64,000 bases of DNA from Acanthococcus lagerstroemiae (lineage: Eukaryota; Arthropoda; Insecta; Hemiptera; Eriococcidae), in the NCBI GenBank assembly GCA_031841125.1, contig CM063107.1, positions 48,621,497 to 48,685,496 of the forward strand. Reading direction: 5' to 3'. The position numbers were made by a program, and so were the translations under genes. Positions 52,101-61,100 of the stretch are shown piece after piece. Below the pieces are notes generated by a model. The model was not told the origin of the DNA. It saw only the letters and a list, made by a program, of their open reading frames with translations, and made no database searches. The first letter of the stretch is position 1, and each line of letters begins with the position of its first letter.

Positions 52101-55100
52101 AATTTATACAGGAAACCAATACTCGTAGACTGAATAGTACCAAACGAGTCTTACATCCACAGCAGATGTAAAATTGTTGCACATGATTATAAAGATGAAC
52201 AAAAAGAGACATTATGAAGCAAATAGCCGTGAACAACAACTATCCATCACAAATATAGTAGACAATATAATACGAAAGAAGCGGTCGAGAAAACAACAAT
52301 CAGGAGTAATATATCATAAGGTAAGGTCTGCCACCATGACATAGTTTTTACGTTTCGGGTTGTCACGCAGGCGCTAATGCTCGGATTTTTAAAAACTGTA
52401 TATCAAATGATAGCTAAAGACTTCACCCGTCTGTGATAAAAATTACAGACAGAATGGTTTGTAGGAAACCGAGATAGTGCAAGAAAACTAAAAATGAAAT
52501 TGTGTGTCATGGTGGCCATTATATTAGCCACCATGACACAGCCTCTTGCCATGATGACACACTGAAATGTCCATTTAAATAACATTAGTAAAAGAACTGC
52601 CACCGTGACACAGTATTTTATTTTCGGTTGCCATGATGACACGCGCCTGAAAGAAGAAATAATTGTAATGTTTGTCATACTTTTCTTCATTAACATGTTT
52701 ATTATGTAAGATGTTGTCAAAATACTTGAACCTATGTAGGTAAGTTAAATAAACAAATTATTCGTACTTAATGCGAAAAAAAGTGTGTCATTGTGGAAAA
52801 AATTTTACTGTGTCATGGTGGCAACAGCTCTTCAATTTCTTCTTACTCAAATATCTGCACTACTTTGAATTGCTTTCTTTTTGCGACAAAAATCAATCGA
52901 AACGGAATTAAATAACAAATAATTTCATATATAAAAGTTCGTGCAATGGTTCGTCTCATTTTGTCTTAAATGTTTCCCGATTTTTTAGCCGAGGTGCTTT
53001 TTGTCAACAAATTACGAAAAAATAATTTTATATGATAAGCAAAGTCACAGATTCCGCCAAAAACTGGATAGTGTGATTCAGCCCATCAAACTTGATAACA
53101 CTGTACTACTTCCGGGTAGGCAACACTAATATAAGTCAGTTTTATGATGAGTAGGTATGTCATGGTGGCAGACCTTACCTTACATAGGAAAACACACTGA
53201 CAATATACTGAAAGCCTTTTTGACTGATGCAGCATAAAACTTAGTATGAGGAACAGGCAACCAATGATCTAACTAGTAAACGATGACCAAATAGAGACAA
53301 AAGACAGGAAAAACTACTATGGAGTCTACGAGCTAGACTGTTATCACAACATGACTTACTCAGGAGTGACAGACAGAAAGTTCACAATCATCACTGACAC
53401 TTGGGAGCAGAGGCGTATCTTGAGTGGAGCAGCGAGCAGGTAATGGGGAGCGCGCAAAATTGCCAATTATTAAATTTGAAAATCAAAATAAAACGCAAAT
53501 AGTGCCAACCAGCTTATCTGTTGAGTAGAAAAAGTTGTAACTGCGTACTGAAATGACAGTTCAAAATCGCCGTTTCTTTACCATGAGCGCCGCCATTAAC
53601 TGAACAGATAAGTTGGGCGTACTGTAAACCAATGTATTACATTGTTTACATACTGCATTGTTTTATGCGTGCCCTAGGCGCTATTTCAGATAGGTACGCC
53701 CCTGCTTGGGAGATGAAAAATCACACTTGATCTTGGGCAGACACTCAATTATGGTCACTTTTCAAATGAATGCATTGTAACAAATTGAGAAAAATAATAC
53801 TGAGGTGGAAAATCAAGTTCACGGGTATACTATTCTAGTTCTGGGTATTCCTTTTTATCAAAAGATTTTTATTGTGCGTTATTTTTGTTTTCCAAGTGAC
53901 CACATTTGGGCCAGTGGCTATATTTGGCACATCTGCCCTTCTAACAATACACAACAGCGCACGAAAAAGGTAACTATGTGAACTGACGGAAATAATCGAG
54001 CCCGCTACAGCACTCTGCAGTAACTCACCAGACACCTGACAAACCAGCCAGATCACAACAACTAATAGGAAAAGATGAGACACACCATACCCACCACAGC
54101 CCTGCAGTAACGCATAAGACACTTAGTGACAAACCAATCGAAAGACAATAACCATCAGGAGGACAAGACACCACAGCACTCTGTAATAATTCAACGGCAT
54201 TGAACGAACTAATTAGACCATAACAACTGATAGGAAGACAGGATACAGCATACTTATTATACCTATACTGTATTACCCTTGGTATTACCTAGTCTCAAGA
54301 TCTCTAGTTGTAAAATGAATGTAAAACACTGATGATGGGCTAACTCTGAAAACTCTGCCAAGTCTATCTGCTAATTAATTAAAAAGGTATTTTTATTTTG
54401 GCGTTACAACATTCCACTCGCACCTCAACCAAGTATGGATTCAAACTTTTTTGAAGGTGAAAGTTTCAGCTCAGGGAGGAGTAACAAACGGGAGCAAATC
54501 AAGTCGCCAAGAGGCAGTGCCCTCGTCTGCAACCCTCTTGCTACACATCCAGTTCAGGAAAATCGTTCACTGGATTTGAGGTCATTCATGAAGTTGGAAA
54601 AGGGGTGCCCGCTGCTTCAGCAGTACATTCTAAGAATCTCTTTCTCCTTTTAGTTTCAATAGCGGGATTAGATTTCAGTGCACTTTCAGTCGTGAAAGGT
54701 GTCTCTTTTAGTGTGTGGTCATCAACGTAGATGTATCAAAATTACTATTGTAGGAGAGCATTGGTGGATCTAGAGCTGGCTTTTGGATACATACCGGGTA
54801 AGCTACGTGACATGATGCCGAGGAAAGGAGGTAGAAATTATCCAGTTTTGCATTATATTCTAAATTGCCCTTTCTCGAGTTTCTTTCTTCCGCCAGAACT
54901 GGATGTTTGTTAATCAGTCAGTTCCAGTCTGTGTTTCTTATTCACTGTAACAGGCATGCGTTGATAACAATATTAACTTTGAATCCTTGAAGAGTCTTGA
55001 CCTACTTTGATTAAAAGTCTGTCTATTTCTGTTTGCTCCCGAGAGGTGCTGTGAGTAGAATTTCTTGAGGACCGTTTTCGTTTTATTTTATTTATTTATT

Positions 55101-58100
55101 TACTTTCATTTTTTATTTATAGTGCCGCCCAAACAGCCAGGTGGCTAATTACAGAACGACACTGAGTAACAAAAAGGAATAAAACGATGCATTATAAATT
55201 AAATAGATGGAAGAAAAAAAAAGAAGAAAAAAATAGAGAGAAAAAAAACAATAATAAATGAATAAGAATAATACAGTACTGTGTTGATAGTCTTGGCTAT
55301 CCTGGTCTGGAAAATAAAAATAGAAAAGAAACATAATAAATAGAGAGGAAATAATAAAAATTAATTAATTAATTAAAAATAAAATTAAAAAAAATAAAAA
55401 TGAATAAATAAATAAATAAACTAAAAAAATAAAAAAATAAAAATAATTATAAGAATAATACACAATACTATATTGATAACCCTTGCTAACCTGCTCTGCC
55501 TCTTTATTCGAAGCCCTGATTGCCCCCGTTGTCCTTGTGCTTTTTGCATTATCTCCTGTCTGTCAGCCTTTCCCATGATTTTAAGTACATAATGGCTATT
55601 CCCCGCAGAGTCCTGCATCTTGAACAGAGCCTGTGCCACCTTCCCGTCATGGAATACATAGATGGTGTCGTCGATACACATCAGTTCGTTGTACAGATCC
55701 GTTTTAGGTTTCAGAAAAGGGCGGGAGTGCAAGGTTGCGTATCAAGTAAGGTATCGTATCCCGCTGAATTTCAGGGGCATTTACTTGAGTTCCTGTACTG
55801 TGTGAACATGTAGAGTCTCATGGGGGTAGGGTTCTTCAGTTGAATACGGAGACCCTATCACTGCTGCCTTCTTCCCGTGTTTGTTTCCAGTTTTACTGTA
55901 TTTATGCGGTGTTAATAATTGGCATGATTTCTGTCTTGCAGGAAACATCGGAAACGCGTTCTCGATCGACGAAACTTTGGGAACGCTTCAGGTGGCCAAA
56001 GAACTGGATATAAATTCGATGCATTATGAATATTTATTAGTCGTTAAGGCTACTGATATGGGGAAACCACCTTTATCTTCATCGCTTACGCTGCACATCA
56101 TGGTGGTTATGGCAGATAATGCCCCGCCGAGGTATTAATTGCATTGCGCGATACTATTTCGAATACCCCGTATACTATACGAATGTATTAGAAGACCGAC
56201 ATTTTATCGTCGGTCTGGATTTCGTTTGTAATTACTTATATTTATTTCGAAAATATCGTGAACGGACCAATCGTATTTTATGCGGTCGTTATTCAGCGCT
56301 TGAAATTGGTAAATGAAGAGAAAAAAAAGTTTCACGATTGGATGAGATTTTTCGAACGGGGTAACTGTATTTAATCGTTTCGTAAATTGGGTTCGTTAGG
56401 ATTATTGGTACAAAATATGGCTATAAAACCGTTTATCATATTTTTTCTGTAAAAACCTTTAAAGATCTTTTGTTATTCGGTTTGACATTTCGTTTGTCTT
56501 TCATTCGTGGTTACACACGTTGGCAGTCTAGTCGCAGTTGTGATTGTATTTCTATAAGAAAACCAATCAGAACAAGAGGAAAACAATATAATATATTCTT
56601 GTTTTGTGTATCGTAGGTTTAACCGAGCCGAGGTCTCGTCCGAACTATTCGAAAATGAGCCACCTGGAACGGTCGTCAAGTATTTGGAAGCGCGCAGCAC
56701 ATCTTCGTTGATGTTCGAGATCACAGATGGCAACAGCGACGACATGTTCGAAGTAAATCCCAGCACCGGAATAGTGGTCACAAAAAGACCGCTCGATTAC
56801 GAGTATAACAGGATGTACAATTTGAGCATTACCGCCACGAATATGGTACGAAATGTGATGATGCGTTTCAGGGTAACAGGTGTGATATTCAGTCTGCGAC
56901 GCCTCCGCTGATTATTTATTTTGATCTATAGGCCGGTGCCAAAGCCATGTGTAACGTCGTGGTACACGTGCTGGATCGCAACGATAACGCTCCGCAGTTC
57001 GTCGACGTCGAATATAAAGGATACATCAGTGAGGCGGCTCCGGTTGGATCTCTAGTCTTGAGTAATGAGAGCTTGCCTTTGGTGCTGAAAGCTCACGACG
57101 ATGATTTCGAGTTGAACGCCTTGTTGCAGTACGAGATTGTGGAGGCGGCGTCAAAACGGATGTTCTACGTCGTCTCGAACACAGGTACAGACGTGAGCTC
57201 GAACTGAAATTCAACAACATTCAGGTGGTCAAGGCAGAGTGAACGAAAAAGGGGGGTTAAGGAAAACGAGGTGGCAACTAGGCCTCAGTTGAATGTTGGC
57301 AAGGCTGGCGTTCCAGCTAATTTTAAACCCCCATCTCTTACCCATTCTGATCATTGAAAGGGGATTTGAACCCCTTCAAAATCTGTGTTTTCAAGTTACC
57401 TCGAAAACTATTGCGTGTGGAAAATATTTGATGAGAAAACTTGTTCTAGAGCGAGTGCTGTAGAGAACTAGTTCAGCCTGTCCTGAAAATATCATTGATG
57501 GACAATTCTAAAGAGAGTATTTCTTTGTGAAATAAATTCGTGGAGATTCGATCCGATTTTGAACGTTTTCATAAGATTCGAGTTGAAGTACGAGTATCAC
57601 GTGTATTGGTTGACTCATGTAGATCCATTCAGTTCCAGCCGGGTGATGTCCTATCACCTAATTATAATATACTGTAACGTGGACCACCTCCGCCTTCTGT
57701 TCTTTTCAAACCGCTGTGCTAACATAGGTATTACCATTATCTGGTCGTTCGCGTTTATTGTAGGTGTAATTCGCACGGTAGTGACGTTGGACTACGAGCA
57801 GATGTCGGAGCTCGAATTTCACGTTCGCGTCAGCGATTTGGGCAAACCGAAGTTGACGTCTGAGACGTTGGCGCGTGTACGTATTTCGGTGATTGACGTG
57901 AACGACTGCCCGCCCGTGTTCTCGCAGAGCGAATACAATGCAACTGTCATCGTGCCTACGTACAATAACATCGCCGTCGTTCAGGTGGGATATTGCGTGG
58001 AATTCGTTAATAAAGAATGAGCGTGTTAGCTGCGTACATTCGAAGATGGACAAGAGTAACGTAATTTCTCTCTCGTTGTGACAGTTGAATGCTACGGACA

Positions 58101-61100
58101 GGGATTCGAAGAACCTGACGAAGCTGTCGTACTCGATCGTGGATGGAAATAACGGCGATACGTACTCGATCGTACCCGAAACAGGATTGATCACGGTGCA
58201 GGATTCAATCACCGGTTTTCGAACGAGCCCGCATAAATTGAAGGTGACCGTTACGGACGGTCTTTACACTACTGATAGGTACGTGAACTGTCTCTCTCTC
58301 TCCCCTCCCCCCTCGAGTGGGAGTAAATATCTGTATACAGGTTACTCAGCTCGGTAAGTACGCCGTATCTTTTAAGCGGCTGGCAGTTGGAAAAGGTGAA
58401 CAAAACCACCGAATGTGAGCATGAGGAAGAATGCTGAAGTTGGTACTTGATAGTAATACTTGTCCTAAGGATGAATATTCTACTTTTAGCTTTATGCTCT
58501 TGTAAAAACCTAAGGAGTGCGAAATAGGTCAGCATATGAGAGTGGAGTTATTCCAGATTATTCACTGTTCGATGCTGAATACCTACGTCCAGTGAAAGAG
58601 GAAAATGTTGACTCTGTCTTTCTCGGGGAATTTAATGAAGTTGCGCTGTCAACTTTACTTTGCATCTGCCTTCATTTCTATTGTAAAACTGTTCGTTTAC
58701 AACCGAGATAACCTTTTTCCAGCTTCGTTAACGTTAAGTGGATGAAGAGTGAAGATTCTGGTTTAGTTTTCCAACGCCCGGTGTACACCGGAGTCGTGCA
58801 GGAGAACAAAACCAAAGTAATGACTGTAGTGGTCGTGAACGTCATCGGCAGTGCTCTTAACGAAAACTTGGTTTTCTCAATTCTAAATCCGACCGCCTAC
58901 TTCACCATTGGTAGAACTTCTGGAGTGATCCGCACCACCGGTCGTCCGTTTGATCGTGAAACGCAAGAATACCATCAGCTCATAGTTCAGGTCAGTTATC
59001 TGCAAATTCTTTAGATAGTCTACAGCTTTTATTTGAAACGCCATAACCACAACCTTACCCCTTGGAGAATGTTTTGGAAATGCTGCCAGCGGTTCTAGCA
59101 AATACACTGGACTACCAATACCGGAAATTCCATTTAAAATACATTGAGCGTTTTTGGACCAAGTAGCTATAGCGACCTAACGGCGGGGATTGTTACTGTG
59201 ATGATATTTAGCATCGTGCTCACCAACACTAAATAGAGCGAAAACCCACACAATGAATGAAATACATATAGTACCAATCCCTGCCTCCAGGATAGTCTAG
59301 TGTATTTGGTTTCAGTTCCAACACCACTGCTGATGCTGATGCAGAGTTTTGTGAATACATACTGAGTGGAAAAAATTATTGGTTTGTGAACTTGGATGTT
59401 GACTGCTAATCTCACAGCCACAGTATTTTGGTGGTTTTACAGCAATCTCATACTGTCTAATCACATTCTGCCAGCTCATTGCTATTTATAATGGCCATGC
59501 TGTCACAGAACTCTGCTAAACCATTGCCAACTCACGGTCAATTACACTGACCATATTGCCATTGAGCGCTGCTGACTCACTGCCTGCTAAAGCCATATAA
59601 TGCATAGAGGCAGCACTGCGGCATTTATTGCCAAGTCTTGGCAATGTTACTAGCAGATCAGCTAGTAGTAATAGGGTATTATGTATAGTCTGCCCAATGA
59701 AAGAAGACCGTTCGTAAAACACCTGCAACGCGCTGACGTCACAAAATCAGGGGTCCTCACTATATATTATACAAAGTTAAAGGTTTTATTGGGAACAGTT
59801 GATTACTCAGCATAATTTAAATAATCAACTAATCAATTATTATTCTATGTAATCGATTTTTGCCCACCACTACTCATAGCAGGTATAACATTCGCTTCGC
59901 TAATCTCAGGTGGTCTAGCTACACATAACACCCGTGAGATAGAAGAATGCCTGAATGTACAGAGATGATAATGAAACCCAGTTTACTGCTTATGAGAAAG
60001 GGTACAATTATAGGTACATATAAAGAGGTTATCGCAGTATTTTTGTTGAGAATATTAAGAAACGCTCGTGGTGGTTAATACTAGTCTCGTGGATGGTGGA
60101 TCGTACCCCACTTTGAGTAATAATGACGCTCTGCAACGAAACTCGAACGGACTTCTTTCGTTGGACAGACTATATATCTTTTTTGTGTGAAATTCATAAA
60201 AATCTTTATGGAGAACCGCAATCCTCCTCATGGAGAATGCTGTGATATTATTGCCAGAGGTTTCACTGCTTAATGCAAGGTTGTGTAAATTACATGCAAT
60301 GCTGTGGTTGAAAAATTTGTGGTAACTGTACATATGGCTGTGGACTACTAATCTTTCTACCAATAAATTTTGGTCGTTTTACTACCAGTTTCCTGCCAAG
60401 TACTGCCAATTCTACTGCCATCTGCTGTGCTGCCAAAGAACACACTAACCTACTCACTAGTTTGTGTACTGCCAACTTATACTTAATTATACTGAGCGCT
60501 GCCAATCTACTGTTGAAGCAAACACTGTATGGCAGTAGACAAGCAGTATTCCCATATTTTTCTAGCAGTATTTGTCGGGCATCGTGACAGCACTATCATA
60601 TTTACTACCAGGTTTTGACTGTATCATTGCTAAATCAGCTGGCAGTGATGTGGTGGTTCATTTTTCCTTTGGCAGTGGAATTCTTAAACATTTTCATGGG
60701 GTTCATAGTTCTGTAAGTGGATCATTCTTCAAAAATGTTGGTATTTCAAGTATGTTTTTTCATGGAGGAAAGTAGGGGATACTTATACTTTTTTTGATGG
60801 GAGTTGTTAAGAGGCATTTTGTATAATATATTGTTAAGATTGGGTTGACAATAAGGCCACTAGGAGTAGAGCTGATGGGGTGAGGCCATTAGAGGCGTAG
60901 CTGGAGGGGATTCTGTATTTCAGAGCCCATGCCGAAGGACAAATGAAAAAGTCCAAGCCGAAAGACGATAGCGAACAGAAAGTGTTCTGTGTCGATTAGT
61001 AGATTCAAAAACAAAAAATTGTATAGATAGTTGTTGAAGACGTATTGACCCATTAATTACAAGTAAATTATGTTTCGATGATGAACGTCTATCGTGGTAT

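Larger units (their letters stand above)
51011..54404 (+). mobile_element. Penelope-like retroelement relic, interrupted
   Basis: Inverted terminal arms of about 85 nt at 51011-51098 and 54319-54404 share GTAAAACACTGATGATG. Between them, on +, broken frames give FNNSYYNETEGLLVGS, the palm motif LWLKYVDDTLLVW, LYRKP, QIAVNNNYPSQI and a GIY-YIG-like GVYELDCYHNMTYSGVTDRK. RT plus GIY-YIG endonuclease is diagnostic of Penelope-like elements. YIG is YSG here, and stops are many. Insertions at about 51580-52060, 52317-53182 and 53408-53704 split it. Confidence 0.83.
50506..55941 (+). other. intron 10
   Basis: A 5.4-kb intron dominated by the Penelope-like relic and later insertions (51011-54404), with a tRNA-like SINE head before it. 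54405-55941 has imperfect frames but no known protein: an A/T-rich stretch with TTTA and AAAT runs (55080-55450) and a 103-codon minus-strand frame (55421-55732) with no recognised domain. Confidence 0.7.
56132..58722 (+). other. introns 11-15 (485, 86, 579, 100 and 444 nt)
   Basis: Introns 56132-56616, 56846-56931, 57185-57763, 57985-58084 and 58279-58722 are small and free of recognisable mobile elements. Intron 58279-58722 starts with a short CT-rich run. All use GT-AG. Confidence 0.85.

Noticed and set aside
55421..55732. 103-codon minus-strand frame with MCIDDTIYVFHDG
   Set aside because: IDDT resembles a reverse-transcriptase palm motif but no neighbouring RT block is present, and the end is low-complexity. 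I could not assign it.
57706..58212. 168-codon minus-strand frame across exons 14 and 15
   Set aside because: Antisense shadow of the cadherin exons, which have matching splice sites and family motifs on the + strand.
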